A stretch of DNA of 64,000 nt, from the NCBI RefSeq assembly GCF_900625105.1, contig NZ_UYYD01000002.1:124001-188000 (forward strand), in the 5' to 3' direction. A model generated the notes under the pieces. It made no database searches. It had not been told where the DNA came from and saw only the letters and a list, made by a program, of their open reading frames with translations. Positions 15,733 to 25,413 of this stretch are shown here, in pieces; positions within the stretch are counted from its first letter, which is position 1; each line of letters starts with the position of its first letter. The position numbers and the translations under genes are program-made. The stretch comes from Agathobaculum sp. Marseille-P7918. Lineage in GTDB: Bacteria; Bacillota; Clostridia; Oscillospirales; Butyricicoccaceae.

Positions 15733-17235
15733 TCAACAGGTACCGACCTGAGAAAGAAATCGCTCAAACGCCTTTTGCCCCGCTGCTGTCCGCTTATATA
15801 CACCTGCCTGCTCCAGAACCGTGGCAAAAACCTGCCCCACTTCCTCCTGTAATACACGGGTGATGTTGTCCGCCGTTATGCTGCGGCGGCCTGCGATCTC
15901 CTCTGCCCACTTTGCATGGGAATCCGTCAGCGGATCGCCACGCAAATCTTGTCCCGCCACCATTTTGTCCGCCACAGCGGATAGTTCCGCCTTGAGACGG
16001 GCCGGCAGAACCGCAAGGCCCATCACCTCAATCAAGCCGATATTCTCCTTCTTGATATGATGCAGTTCTTCATGCGGATGATACAGGCCCAGCGGATGTT
16101 CCGCTGTCGTCAGGTTGTTGCGCAGGACCAGATCCAACTCATAGTCATCGCCGCGCCTTCTTGCGATAGGGGTGATGGTATTGTGTGAAACACCGTCTGT
16201 CTCCGCCAAAATCATCGCGTTTCGATCGGTATAGCCACGCCAGGAGCGCAGAATCCGATCCGCCAATTCGATCAGCCGTGACGGATCTGCCGCAGTCAAA
16301 CGGATCACCGACATCGGCCATTTGACAATTCCCGCGCGAACATCATCAAATCCGCGAAATGGGATCTCCTTTTCCACGGGAGCCTTCTCCATGGCGAATG
16401 TGAAATGTCCGCCCTGGAAATGATCGTGCGCCAAAATGGATCCGCCCACAATCGGGAGATCCGCATTGGAGCCCACGAAATAATGCGGAAACTGACCGAC
16501 AAAGTCGAGCAGTTTGCAAAAACAGGATCGATCGATTCTCATGGGAACATGCTCGGCATTGAGCACGATACAGTGTTCGTTGTAATATACATACGGCGAA
16601 TACTGCAAATACCATCGATTTCCGTCTATGTTAATGGGAATCATTCGATGATTCTGTCGGGCCGGGTGGTTGACTCTGCCGGCATAGCCCTCATTTTCGG
16701 CACACAACTGGCATTGGGGATACCCAGCGGCCGGCATATTGCGGGCAGCCGCGATCGCTTTGGGATCCTTTTCCGGCTTGGATAGGTTGATCGTGATATC
16801 CAAGGTACCATATGCGGTATCCGCCTTCCATTGGATATCCTTTGCAATCCGATCCCGACGGATATAATTGGTCGCCTGACTGAACGAATAATACCAGTCG
16901 GTTGCCCGCTGCGGCGAAGCCGCATACAGTGCGCGGAATTTCCAGACCACCTCATGCGGCGGCGGTGTCAGCCGACCCATCAAGCCGGTGTCAAACAGAT
17001 CCCTGTAAACCACGGAATCCTGCTCCAGCAGCCCTCTGCCGGCTGCGTCATCGGTCAGCTCCCGCAAAACCGCTTCCAGACAAACCGGTTCCTGTGCCGT
17101 GTCTTCGGGTTCGGTGTATGTATCCCGCCGCAGCGCGTCCAAAATCGTATTGACAGCCCAGATATGATCCTCCCGCGCAATCAACCCGTTCTCTTCCGCA
17201 TAGCGGATCAAATCGGCAATCGCACGATCCACCAT
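15733..17235 (-). CDS. galT: UDP-glucose--hexose-1-phosphate uridylyltransferase
   Basis: 500 aa, matching the longer Firmicute class (GalT2) and not the ~350-aa enterobacterial class. The catalytic histidine region is AHDHFQGGHF (about 285), with CQLCAENEGYAGR and GNRWYLQYSPY earlier. It exchanges UMP between UDP-glucose and galactose-1-phosphate in the Leloir pathway. It starts 5 bases after galE ends, as the last gene of a galK-galE-galT operon. Confidence 0.93.
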   Translation of the reverse strand: MVDRAIADLIRYAEENGLIAREDHIWAVNTILDALRRDTYTEPEDTAQEPVCLEAVLRELTDDAAGRGLLEQDSVVYRDLFDTGLMGRLTPPPHEVVWKFRALYAASPQRATDWYYSFSQATNYIRRDRIAKDIQWKADTAYGTLDITINLSKPEKDPKAIAAARNMPAAGYPQCQLCAENEGYAGRVNHPARQNHRMIPINIDGNRWYLQYSPYVYYNEHCIVLNAEHVPMRIDRSCFCKLLDFVGQFPHYFVGSNADLPIVGGSILAHDHFQGGHFTFAMEKAPVEKEIPFRGFDDVRAGIVKWPMSVIRLTAADPSRLIELADRILRSWRGYTDRNAMILAETDGVSHNTITPIARRRGDDYELDLVLRNNLTTAEHPLGLYHPHEELHHIKKENIGLIEVMGLAVLPARLKAELSAVADKMVAGQDLRGDPLTDSHAKWAEEIAGRRSITADNITRVLQEEVGQVFATVLEQAGVYKRTAAGQKAFERFLSQVGTC

Positions 17236-17240
17236 TTGTT

Positions 17241-18239
17241 TTACCCCCTTTCCTGTTCATAGCCGGTCGGATGGCTCTGGTGCCACGCCCATGCCGTTTC
17301 AATGATGGTTTGCAGACTGTCATATTCCGGCTTCCAACCCAGCACAGTTTTGGCTTTATCGCTCGAAGCAATCAGCTGCGCCGGATCTCCCGCGCGGCGG
17401 TCTTCTATCTTGGCGGGAATCGGATGCCCGGTGACACGGCGCGCCTCCTCCAGCACTTCCAGCACAGAAAAGCCCACACCGTTACCCAGATTAAAGACGT
17501 CATTCTGTCCGCCCTGCATCAGATAATCGAGTGCCAGAATATGCGCCTGCGCCAGATCACAAACATGGATGTAATCGCGGATGCAAGTGCCGTCCGGCGT
17601 CGGATAATCCTTGCCGAAAACAGAGATATGGCTGCGTTTCCCCTGCGGCACCTGCAGGATCAGCGGGATCAGATGCGTCTCCGGATTGTGGGCTTCCCCG
17701 ATCGACGCATCCGGCTCCGCCCCGCAGGCATTGAAATAGCGCAATGCAACAAAGTGTAAACCATGCGCCGCGGATACCCACTTCATCATGTGCTCCATGG
17801 CCAGTTTGGTTTCTCCATAGCAGTTGGTGGGGCAGGTCCTGTCCGTTTCCAAAATCGGCACACGTTCCGGCTCGCCATATGTCGCGGCTGTAGAGGAGAA
17901 TACGATTTTATCCACACCGTGTGCGACCATGCTCTCCAGCAGGGTTTTGGTGCCGCACAGGTTATTGTCATAATATTTCAGCGGCTTTACCATGCTTTCC
18001 CCAACCTGAGAATTTGCCGCAAAATGGATCACGCCGTCAATGTTCTCCTGTTCCAGCAGGCGATCGACAAAGGCGCGGTCACGAATATCACCCTCATAGA
18101 ATCTTGCTGCGTCCGGTACCGCCGCCCGGAAGCCCGTTTCCAGATTATCGGCAACCACGACATCCCGGCCGGCCTTCACCAGCGCCAGCGCGGTGTGCGA
18201 CCCGATATATCCTGCGCCGCCCAATACCAAAATTGACAT
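17241..18239 (-). CDS. galE: UDP-glucose 4-epimerase
   Basis: 332 aa, short-chain dehydrogenase fold. The NAD-binding GGAGYIGSH lies at the very N-terminus, the active-site YGETK near residue 147, and the SSTAATYG serine motif precedes it. It interconverts UDP-galactose and UDP-glucose. The start is the ATG at 18239, with GGAGGCG 7 bases upstream; an earlier ATG includes that site. It sits between galK and galT. Confidence 0.95.
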   Translation of the reverse strand: MSILVLGGAGYIGSHTALALVKAGRDVVVADNLETGFRAAVPDAARFYEGDIRDRAFVDRLLEQENIDGVIHFAANSQVGESMVKPLKYYDNNLCGTKTLLESMVAHGVDKIVFSSTAATYGEPERVPILETDRTCPTNCYGETKLAMEHMMKWVSAAHGLHFVALRYFNACGAEPDASIGEAHNPETHLIPLILQVPQGKRSHISVFGKDYPTPDGTCIRDYIHVCDLAQAHILALDYLMQGGQNDVFNLGNGVGFSVLEVLEEARRVTGHPIPAKIEDRRAGDPAQLIASSDKAKTVLGWKPEYDSLQTIIETAWAWHQSHPTGYEQERG

Positions 18240-18290
18240 TTCTATCGCCTCCACGCAAAATTTTGTCCGTTCGTTCTCCGTTTCCCCGCC

Positions 18291-19580
18291 TTACACCAGC
18301 GCCGTGCCTCCCATCGGCCGGATTTTTAAGAAATGGCAGCATCCTTTGCCGAGCACCGCTTCCATACCGGCCTGAAACCGCTCCATATTGGCCGTTGGGA
18401 CAAATGCCTGCACCGTCCCGGCGAAGCCGCCTCCATGCACTCGCACCGCGCCATCGCCGTCCAGCAGCCGTCTGGCCGCGGCAATGGCGATCCCCACCGC
18501 CTGCTGCTGCGGTTTTGCAATGCAGTAAAGATTCTGGAGCAGCTCGGCCGAAGAGCGACCGGACCGGTTGATATACTCCAGAAATCCATGAAAATCATTT
18601 GCCTCCAGCATCTGTGCTTCGCGATACGCATATGCATTATCCGCAAAGAAATGGATCGCGCGCAGCACGGCGCGGTCTCCGGTCTGCTCACGCACCTGCG
18701 CCAAGTCGTTCCACACTTCCCGCGAATCGACCTCGCGCAGATACTCCTTGTCAAAACACTGCGCCACCGCACGCATTTCCTGCGGGATCGCTGCATATTC
18801 ATCGGTCAGATCCGCATGGTCGGCGCCGGAATCGATAATGCACAGTTCATAACCCGACTGCGCCAAGTCGTAATCGATCCGCTTGACCACCGGCTGCGCC
18901 GGATTTTGAAAATCAATCGATACCACGCCGCCCACCGAACTTGCCAGCTGATCCATCAAACCGCAGGGTTTGCCGAAAAACACGTTTTCCGCATATTGGC
19001 CAATCTGTGCGATCTCCACCGGCGTCAATGCCCTGTGACAAAACAGATCGTTAAAGATGACGCCGATCAGGACTTCATAAGCCGCAGAGGACGACAGCCC
19101 CGACCCGCCAAGCACGGTCGATTGCATCACTGCGTCAAACCCGCCAAGCGAATAACCCATTTCGGATATGCGCGCTGCCACGCCTCGCACCAATGCCGCC
19201 GAAGTTGTTCTTTCTTCCACATGCAGTCTCAAATCCTGCAAATCCACTTCCAACGCAGGGTATCCGGCCGACCGAATCCGCACCACGCTGGAACCGTTGG
19301 GCGCCACACAGGCCACCGCGTCCAGATCAATCGCCGCCGCCAGCACACGCCCATGCTGATGGTCGGTATGATTCCCTCCGATTTCCGTGCGGCCCGGCCC
19401 GGAAAACAGCCTGACCGCTTTGTCCTGTCCGAATTCCTTTTCATATGTATCCATCAACCCAAGCAGCCGTGCATGCAGCGCCGGCAGATCAGCCTGTGAG
19501 CCATATACCTCGCGCAAGCGTTCATCCAGGCCACCGCTTGCCAACTGTTTCTTTAAAGCAGAGATCCTTGTCATACTCAT
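18291..19580 (-). CDS. galK: galactokinase
   Basis: 429 aa, GHMP kinase. Motif I GPGRTEIGGNHTDHQHG is the galactose-binding signature, motif II LGGSGLSSSAAYE the ATP-binding loop, and motif III is GGGFAGTVQAF near the C-terminus. It phosphorylates galactose to galactose-1-phosphate. Two ATG codons six bases apart at the start are both plausible (19580 and 19574). First gene of the gal operon; 51 bases separate it from galE. Confidence 0.94.
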   Translation of the reverse strand: MSMTRISALKKQLASGGLDERLREVYGSQADLPALHARLLGLMDTYEKEFGQDKAVRLFSGPGRTEIGGNHTDHQHGRVLAAAIDLDAVACVAPNGSSVVRIRSAGYPALEVDLQDLRLHVEERTTSAALVRGVAARISEMGYSLGGFDAVMQSTVLGGSGLSSSAAYEVLIGVIFNDLFCHRALTPVEIAQIGQYAENVFFGKPCGLMDQLASSVGGVVSIDFQNPAQPVVKRIDYDLAQSGYELCIIDSGADHADLTDEYAAIPQEMRAVAQCFDKEYLREVDSREVWNDLAQVREQTGDRAVLRAIHFFADNAYAYREAQMLEANDFHGFLEYINRSGRSSAELLQNLYCIAKPQQQAVGIAIAAARRLLDGDGAVRVHGGGFAGTVQAFVPTANMERFQAGMEAVLGKGCCHFLKIRPMGGTALV

Positions 19581-19933
19581 ATTTTTCCTTTCCGCTGCAC
19601 CAGCATCAGGCGATTCCTTATGCCGTTTTTATCCCTTAACACCCGTTTCCCCACAAAGAAAACCTCCGGCAGGATGTCCGGAACAACACCACGTCGGAGG
19701 TCAACACAAAAGAAAGAGCAGCCTTCCAGTGTGGTTTCACATTCAGCAGTGCACATCGGTTGCTTGCATCCCATTTTTCACTTTATTGCAATTTGCGTCA
19801 CGCAGGCCGAATCATGTCGTGGAGCGCCCCTGAGGTCGAGATTTTACCCGGTCAAAACTGTGACGATGGAGGAGTTGCGAAACTGCTGATCGGATCACTG
19901 GCACCGGCAGGAACTTTTTCTCCTTCCGTTCAT
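19581..19933. other. 353-bp intergenic region between the ATPase and galK genes
   Basis: No gene is visible. CCTCCG/CGGAGG arms (about 19665-19718) with a T-rich tail on the minus strand could be a weak terminator for the ATPase gene or part of the galK leader. I could not identify a convincing promoter for galK. Confidence 0.4.
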
Positions 19934-21046
19934 TTACAGGATGACATTGGTCGTTTCCGGATCAAACAGCTTCATCTTGTTGGTATCGACAGCCAGACGG
20001 ATCTTCTCACCCGACTTGGCCATTACGCGCGAAGGCGTACACACCACAACCGGCATGCCAGCGCATTCACCATGCAGATACATTTCCGCGCCCATCATTT
20101 CGACTACATCGATATCCACTTCGATTTGCTCGGATTCGTTCACTGCGTTCAGAAAGACCGGTTCCGCATGCATATCCTCTGGACGGATACCGCACACAAC
20201 CGAGCGATCCACATACTGCTGCAGATCGACGCCCTCCATACGGCCTTCCGGAATGCAGATCCGGTATGGACCGATCTGGACAAAAAATGCCCCGTCCTGA
20301 TGGATGATTTTCGCATCCAGAAAATTCATCTGCGGCGAGCCGATAAAGCCGGCGACAAACATATTGCACGGATTGTTATACAGGTTTTGCGGGGTATCCG
20401 CCTGCTGGATCACGCCGTCTTTCATAACCACAATGCGGTCGCCCATGGTCATTGCCTCCGTCTGGTCATGCGTTACATAGACAAAGGTGGTATCCAGCTG
20501 TCTGTGCAATTTGGTGATTTCCGTTCTCATCTGGGTGCGCAGCTTTGCATCCAGGTTGGACAGCGGTTCATCCAGCAGGAATACGGCGGGATCGCGCACC
20601 ATGGCGCGTCCCAACGCAACACGCTGCCGCTGGCCGCCGGACAGTGCTTTCGGCTTACGATCCAACAGCTGTTCCAAATCCAGGATCTTTGCTACCGCAC
20701 GCACCTTCTCATCGATTTCCTTCTTGTCCATTTTGCGCAGCTTCAATCCAAAGGCCATATTTTTATACACGGTCATATGGGGATACAATGCATAGTTCTG
20801 GAACACCATGGCAATATCGCGGTCCTTCGGCTCAACATCATTGACCAAACGGTCGCCGATATACAGTTCACCGCCGCTGATATCCTCCAAGCCGGCAATC
20901 ATACGCAGGGTGGTGGACTTGCCGCAGCCGGACGGGCCAACCAAGACGATAAATTCCTTATCTTTGATCTCCAGGTTCAAATCGTTGATAACCTCTACCC
21001 CACCAGGATAAACTTTTTTAATATGGCGCAATGAAATACTAGCCAT
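19934..21046 (-). CDS. MsmK/UgpC-type sugar ABC transporter ATPase
   Basis: About 370 aa. Walker [11 protein letters not shown]-loop [13 protein letters not shown], signature [14 protein letters not shown], Walker [13 protein letters not shown] and the H-loop THD are all present. A C-terminal OB/TOBE regulatory domain follows ([14 protein letters not shown]), which marks the MsmK/UgpC/MalK class that can energise several CUT1 sugar importers. The start ATG at 21046 has AAGGAG 9 bases upstream. The CUT1 importer at 29957-33079 has no ATPase of its own, so this protein is its likely motor. Divergent from the AraC regulator. Confidence 0.92.
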   Translation of the reverse strand: MASISLRHIKKVYPGGVEVINDLNLEIKDKEFIVLVGPSGCGKSTTLRMIAGLEDISGGELYIGDRLVNDVEPKDRDIAMVFQNYALYPHMTVYKNMAFGLKLRKMDKKEIDEKVRAVAKILDLEQLLDRKPKALSGGQRQRVALGRAMVRDPAVFLLDEPLSNLDAKLRTQMRTEITKLHRQLDTTFVYVTHDQTEAMTMGDRIVVMKDGVIQQADTPQNLYNNPCNMFVAGFIGSPQMNFLDAKIIHQDGAFFVQIGPYRICIPEGRMEGVDLQQYVDRSVVCGIRPEDMHAEPVFLNAVNESEQIEVDIDVVEMMGAEMYLHGECAGMPVVVCTPSRVMAKSGEKIRLAVDTNKMKLFDPETTNVIL

Positions 21047-21097
21047 TTGCAATTGCTCCTTCCTTGATTATCCAGAGCCATACACGCTCTTCTTGAT

Positions 21098-21126
21098 TGC
21101 TTTTTTCTTTTTTGATATGTTATAAT
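21098..21126 (+). promoter_or_regulatory. extended -10 promoter of the AraC-family regulator
   Basis: TGTTATAAT (TATAAT at 21121-21126) in a T-rich stretch. The -35 position (21098-21103) is poor, as expected for an extended -10 promoter. It lies in the 117-bp divergent region shared with the ATPase gene. Confidence 0.5.
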
Positions 21127-21163
21127 ATTTAATATCTCATCCCACAGTCGTAGGTGATTGCTT

Positions 21164-22012
21164 ATGGCCAATTTAGATACGGAAAAACTGAAAAAGTTGC
21201 TGCAAAGTTTTTATCACTTAACTGGCCTGCGCATCGTCATTTTCGATAATTCATTTCATGAAATTCTGGGCTATCCGTTTGAGCATTGCAGTTTCTGTTC
21301 CCTCATCCGCTCCAATGAGACCGCGCTGCAAAAATGTTTTGCATGCGACGAAGCAGCCTGCAAGGTTTGCCAGCATACCAACGAATTATATTTGTATACC
21401 TGTCATGCCGGGCTGTCCGAAGTGGTTTCTCCCATTTATTACAACAACACGATTATCGCATATCTGATGTTTGGCCAGATCTGCAACTATCCGGACAAAG
21501 ACGCCGTCTGGCCGTTTATCCGGGAACGCTGTAAAGACTACGCCATTGACATAGAAGCATTGAAACAGGCTTTTTTCAAAAAGCAATATGTTTCTGTGGA
21601 AACACTGCATGCTGCTGCCAATATCATCGAAGCCTGTACCGCATACATTCACCTTTCCGAACTGATTCGGCAGGATTCAAACGATTTGCCGTCCCAGATC
21701 AACCAGTACATCATATCTAACTTGGATAAAGTGCTGACCGCCGACTCCATCTGCCAGGAGTTCCACATCAGCCACTCCCGGCTTTACCGGATCTCGGAAC
21801 AGCTTTACGGCTGCAGTATCGGCAAACAAATCAAAAAGCTGCGCATTCAGGCCGCGCAAAAACTTCTGCGTGATTCTGATTTGAATATCAGCGAAATCGC
21901 AACCCGAATCGGCATCTATGATTACAATTATTTCACGAAATATTTCAAACAGGCTACCGGCGTAACCCCCAGCCTATATCGCGCATCCAGTTCCGCAAAC
22001 ACCGATCTTTAA
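21164..22012 (+). CDS. PocR-sensor AraC-family transcriptional regulator
   Basis: 282 aa. The N-terminal ~165 residues are a PocR-type ligand-binding domain with its cysteine cluster (HCSFCSLIR, CFACDEAACKVC) and the VVSPIYYNNTIIAYLMFGQ segment. The C-terminal ~100 residues are two AraC helix-turn-helix units (TADSICQEFHISHSRLYRIS and LNISEIATRIGIYDYNYFTKY). PocR domains bind small hydrocarbon or polyol-like ligands. The regulator converges with the sugar-catabolic operon (4-bp overlap at the stop codons) and probably activates it. The ATG at 21164 has AGGTGA 6 bases upstream. Confidence 0.85.
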   Translation: MANLDTEKLKKLLQSFYHLTGLRIVIFDNSFHEILGYPFEHCSFCSLIRSNETALQKCFACDEAACKVCQHTNELYLYTCHAGLSEVVSPIYYNNTIIAYLMFGQICNYPDKDAVWPFIRERCKDYAIDIEALKQAFFKKQYVSVETLHAAANIIEACTAYIHLSELIRQDSNDLPSQINQYIISNLDKVLTADSICQEFHISHSRLYRISEQLYGCSIGKQIKKLRIQAAQKLLRDSDLNISEIATRIGIYDYNYFTKYFKQATGVTPSLYRASSSANTDL

Positions 22013-23493
22013 ATCCCGATATATTTGGTCGCGGCATAAATCTTTTTATACACATTGTAGTAATGCATATAAATCTCATGCGCCTCCGACCGCGGATGAT
22101 ATTCTTTTCCCAATTTCACCAATTTCTCCTGGGCTTGCTGGATATTTTCATAAATGCCGCACGCAACGCCCGCCAGCATGATGCATCCCAATGTACCCGA
22201 TTGGGCACTGCCCAACGTGACAATCTTGCAATTCAAAATGTCCGCTTTCATTTGCAGCCACACCTCGGACGTGGCCCCGCCGCCTGTCGCGCGCAGCTCG
22301 GTGATGTAGACACCCGCCTCCTGCAAACGCTCCAGATTGAGCAGCATTTCATAGGTCACGCCTTCCATCAGCGCCCGGTAGATCTCTTCCGCTGTTGTAT
22401 CCAAGGACAGCCCCAGGATCGCACCCTTCGCATCGATATCCATATACGGCGTTGCTGCACCCGCAAAATACGGCAACACCAACAGGCTGGAGGGTGAATC
22501 GCCAAGCTTCTGATTCATGTGTTCATAAAAATTCATTCCACGCTGCTTAGCCACGATCGTTTCCAGCGCGCCGAATTGATCCCGGTACCAGCGCAGCAGG
22601 GCACCGCCTGTAAAGGAAAATGCATAGCATACAAAGCTGTTCGGGAAAACATACGGAACCACCGCATAATTGTTTTTCTGCAGTTTGACTGTGTCGGGTT
22701 TTCGGCTGAACATCGATGTGATACATTCCACAGTGCCCGTACCATCCACCGCCATACCATCTTTTGCAATACCGGTCCCCAGGCTTGCTGCGATCTGATC
22801 GTGACACCCTGTCACAATCATGATATCCTGTGACAGGCCCAGGTCGGCCGCAACCGATTTGCGAATCATTCCTGCCTTTGTGCCGCTTGGCACCGTGGGC
22901 GGGAATTTGTTTTTTTCAATGCCTGCATACTCCAATATCTCATCGCACCAGTCCAGCTTGTGGATATCAAAGGCCATGGTACGCGCAGCCAGGGAGTAAT
23001 CCATCTGTGCCACTCCGCTGAGCATATATACGATATAATCTGCGAAAAGGAAGATCCGCGATACTTTTTTGCATAATTCCGGTTGATTTCGGGAAACCCA
23101 CATCAACTTGCAGATAGAATACATGGAATGCGGCGCCGTACCTGTCAGCTGAGCAATCCGATCCGCGCCCATCTTGCGGATCAATTCTTCGCATTCGGCT
23201 TGCCCGCGTGTATCCGTATACAGAATCGTCGGCATCACCGGGCGGTCATTTTCATCCAGCAGCACCGGCGCTTCTCCAAACGAGGTCACACTGATCGCCT
23301 GCAGCGGGAAGCCTCTGGCGGCGCCGGTCAAAACCTTCTTGACGCTGTGCCAAACTATCTCAGGCTGCAATGATCCATAGGACCCCTCCACCTCGGCAAA
23401 ATACTCGTCATAACATTCCGCAAGAATCGTGCCGTCCACATCACAAACCGTGCATTTACAGCCTGTCGTTCCAACATCAATGCCAGCTATCAT
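22009..23493 (-). CDS. FGGY-family carbohydrate kinase
   Basis: 494 aa. The N-terminal IAGIDVGTTGCKCTV phosphate loop, the TSFGEAPVLLDEN segment and TGGGATSEVWLQMKADIL near residue 400 identify an FGGY sugar kinase (xylulokinase/gluconokinase relatives). It phosphorylates a sugar or sugar acid with ATP; the substrate cannot be read from sequence. As last gene of the nine-gene operon and directly after an aldolase, it probably makes the ketose phosphate that the aldolase cleaves. GGAGGTG precedes the ATG. Confidence 0.88.
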   Translation of the reverse strand: MIAGIDVGTTGCKCTVCDVDGTILAECYDEYFAEVEGSYGSLQPEIVWHSVKKVLTGAARGFPLQAISVTSFGEAPVLLDENDRPVMPTILYTDTRGQAECEELIRKMGADRIAQLTGTAPHSMYSICKLMWVSRNQPELCKKVSRIFLFADYIVYMLSGVAQMDYSLAARTMAFDIHKLDWCDEILEYAGIEKNKFPPTVPSGTKAGMIRKSVAADLGLSQDIMIVTGCHDQIAASLGTGIAKDGMAVDGTGTVECITSMFSRKPDTVKLQKNNYAVVPYVFPNSFVCYAFSFTGGALLRWYRDQFGALETIVAKQRGMNFYEHMNQKLGDSPSSLLVLPYFAGAATPYMDIDAKGAILGLSLDTTAEEIYRALMEGVTYEMLLNLERLQEAGVYITELRATGGGATSEVWLQMKADILNCKIVTLGSAQSGTLGCIMLAGVACGIYENIQQAQEKLVKLGKEYHPRSEAHEIYMHYYNVYKKIYAATKYIGI

Positions 23494-23511
23494 ATTTCCA
23501 CCTCCTACAGA

Positions 23512-24366
23512 TCACATCACCTGCATATTGAATACTTGCAACGCACGTTTGACATTCTGCTTCATTGCCTGCATGCCGACAGTGAAAATATCATGGAAAT
23601 AAACCGGCTGGTCACCGGATCGCTGCATCATTTCCCGGACCGCTTCTCCGCCTGCCTTTGCCATATAAGTATAATAATTGATCTTACGCACGCCTCTGGC
23701 GATCACCGCGCGATAGTCATCCTCGCTGACGCCCGAACCCCCGTGCATGACCAGCGGAAGCGAAACACGCTGCCGCACCCCTTCCAGAACGCCCATATCC
23801 AGTTTGGGTTCTTTCAGATACAGGCCATGTGCCGTACCGAACGAACAGGCCAGCGCATCGATGCCGGTTTCCTTGACAAAGCGCTCTGCATCTTCCGGAT
23901 CCGTATAGATCTGCGCGCCTTCGCCGTCGTCCGCACCGCCGCATTCTCGTTTGCCCAGTGTACCGATCTCCGCTTCCACGGATGCGCCATACGCCTTGGC
24001 CATTTCAACGACCTGACAGGTTTTGGCCACATTTTCCTCAAACGGCAGCAGTGATCCGTCATACATTGCCGAGGTAAATCCCAGTTTGAACGCCCGTGCG
24101 ATATAATCAACGCTCTCGCCATGGTCCAAGTGAACGCACACCGGAATGCGTGCCTTCTCAGCCTTTTCCAGCATGACCGGCCCGATGATATCCAGCGGCA
24201 TGATCTCTTCATGCACCTGCGCATGCATCAGGATGACAGGTACATTCAACTCCTCCGCCGCACCCAGAACCGCTAAAATGCTCTCGAGATTCGGCGTATT
24301 AAACGAACCGACTGCAACCTGATTGTTTTCTGCATCTTTTAATACTTCTTTTAACGTTACTAACAT
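23512..24366 (-). CDS. class II ketose-bisphosphate aldolase family protein
   Basis: 284 aa, the size of FbaA/GatY/KbaY-type zinc aldolases. Zinc ligands are seen in HLDHGES (about residue 81), in FGTAHG (about 180) and in MHGGSGVS (about 208). VGSFNTPNLESILAVLGAA and GGGVRKINYYT-like text complete the family pattern. It should split a ketose phosphate into dihydroxyacetone phosphate and an aldehyde. Neighbours (isomerase, kinase) suggest a substrate other than ordinary fructose-1,6-bisphosphate. Confidence 0.9.
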   Translation of the reverse strand: MLVTLKEVLKDAENNQVAVGSFNTPNLESILAVLGAAEELNVPVILMHAQVHEEIMPLDIIGPVMLEKAEKARIPVCVHLDHGESVDYIARAFKLGFTSAMYDGSLLPFEENVAKTCQVVEMAKAYGASVEAEIGTLGKRECGGADDGEGAQIYTDPEDAERFVKETGIDALACSFGTAHGLYLKEPKLDMGVLEGVRQRVSLPLVMHGGSGVSEDDYRAVIARGVRKINYYTYMAKAGGEAVREMMQRSGDQPVYFHDIFTVGMQAMKQNVKRALQVFNMQVM

Positions 24367-24372
24367 ATTTTC

Positions 24373-25383
24373 TCACTCCTGATTGATACGGGTAAAACCA
24401 TTTCGCCAATCCGATTCATTCCGGAAAAAATGCAAATCGATGCAGTACGAAACTTCTTCACCCGGCTGCAGTTGTGCTAGGTTCCCGGACTGACGCATCT
24501 TATCCCGTCCATCCGGGTGGCAATTCCCAGGTTCCAGACCAAGCACATATTCGCGTTCGCCCATCATTTTCCACTGCACAAAATAGGGCAATTGCTTCGC
24601 ATCATAAGATATCACAAGCCCCTTTTGGACCGCCGGATTATAAATACCGGCCAGTCCCTTGTCAGTAAACTGATGATAGAAGCATTCTTCTTCAAATTGC
24701 GGCTGCGGTTTGGTGATTTCCTGCCAATGGGAAATTCCCTTTTCCGCTTTTGCCGTTCTGCCCGAAACATGTTCGGAGGGAATGGCAAGTTCTGCGGTTT
24801 CACTGAGCAGCGGATAACCCATATTCATGTGATACAGCACCATGCACGGGCTGATCCGATCGCCTTCATTGACAATCCGATCCCGGATGCTCAGGCAGTT
24901 GTCCTGCGTCGAACAGGTAATGGTCCGATACAGAACCAGCTTTCGTCCGAACATTTCGGATTGATCGATTTTGGCCTGTATCACGATCGCGTCCTCTGTT
25001 TGATGCGTCTGTATGCTTTCCGCAGGCGTGTTGCCCACAGAACCGTGCAGCGGCGTATCCTCCCCTTCATCATGGCAGGGGGTTCCGACCGCGTAAAGAC
25101 CGCATGTCGTCAGGAACCCCGCGGTAAACGATTTGAGAAAACCGTTTCCAACACCGTCATAATACGATGGTGCAACATACCCCACCGGAGAAAAATATCC
25201 CAGATTGACGCCGTCAACGCTGAGCCGGGAAATATCCGCGCACCGGTCGGCCGAGACGGTAAATTCCAGTCCTCTGCCGTTGCGCACCAGGAAAAGCCGC
25301 ATACCGTCTCCGCGGCCGCCGACCAAGCGGTGTTCTTCTACGCCGGATACCTGACTCATGTGGCCAATATACGCTTTATCCAA
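24373..25383 (-). CDS. aldose 1-epimerase-like protein (DUF4432 family)
   Basis: About 336 aa. Galactose-mutarotase-like beta-sandwich family: GRGLEFTVSADRCADISRL near residue 37, a histidine in TPLHGSVGN, and VLYHMNMGYPLL and LEPGNCHPDG further on. The start is taken as TTG 25383 because GGAAGGGAG sits 8 bases upstream; a GTG seven codons earlier would contain that site. Members probably interconvert anomers of an unusual sugar or bind it. Tightly packed in the sugar operon. Confidence 0.78.
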   Translation of the reverse strand: MDKAYIGHMSQVSGVEEHRLVGGRGDGMRLFLVRNGRGLEFTVSADRCADISRLSVDGVNLGYFSPVGYVAPSYYDGVGNGFLKSFTAGFLTTCGLYAVGTPCHDEGEDTPLHGSVGNTPAESIQTHQTEDAIVIQAKIDQSEMFGRKLVLYRTITCSTQDNCLSIRDRIVNEGDRISPCMVLYHMNMGYPLLSETAELAIPSEHVSGRTAKAEKGISHWQEITKPQPQFEEECFYHQFTDKGLAGIYNPAVQKGLVISYDAKQLPYFVQWKMMGEREYVLGLEPGNCHPDGRDKMRQSGNLAQLQPGEEVSYCIDLHFFRNESDWRNGFTRINQE

Positions 25384-25413
25384 CCAAACCACTCCCTTCC
25401 GCACATGAACCGA

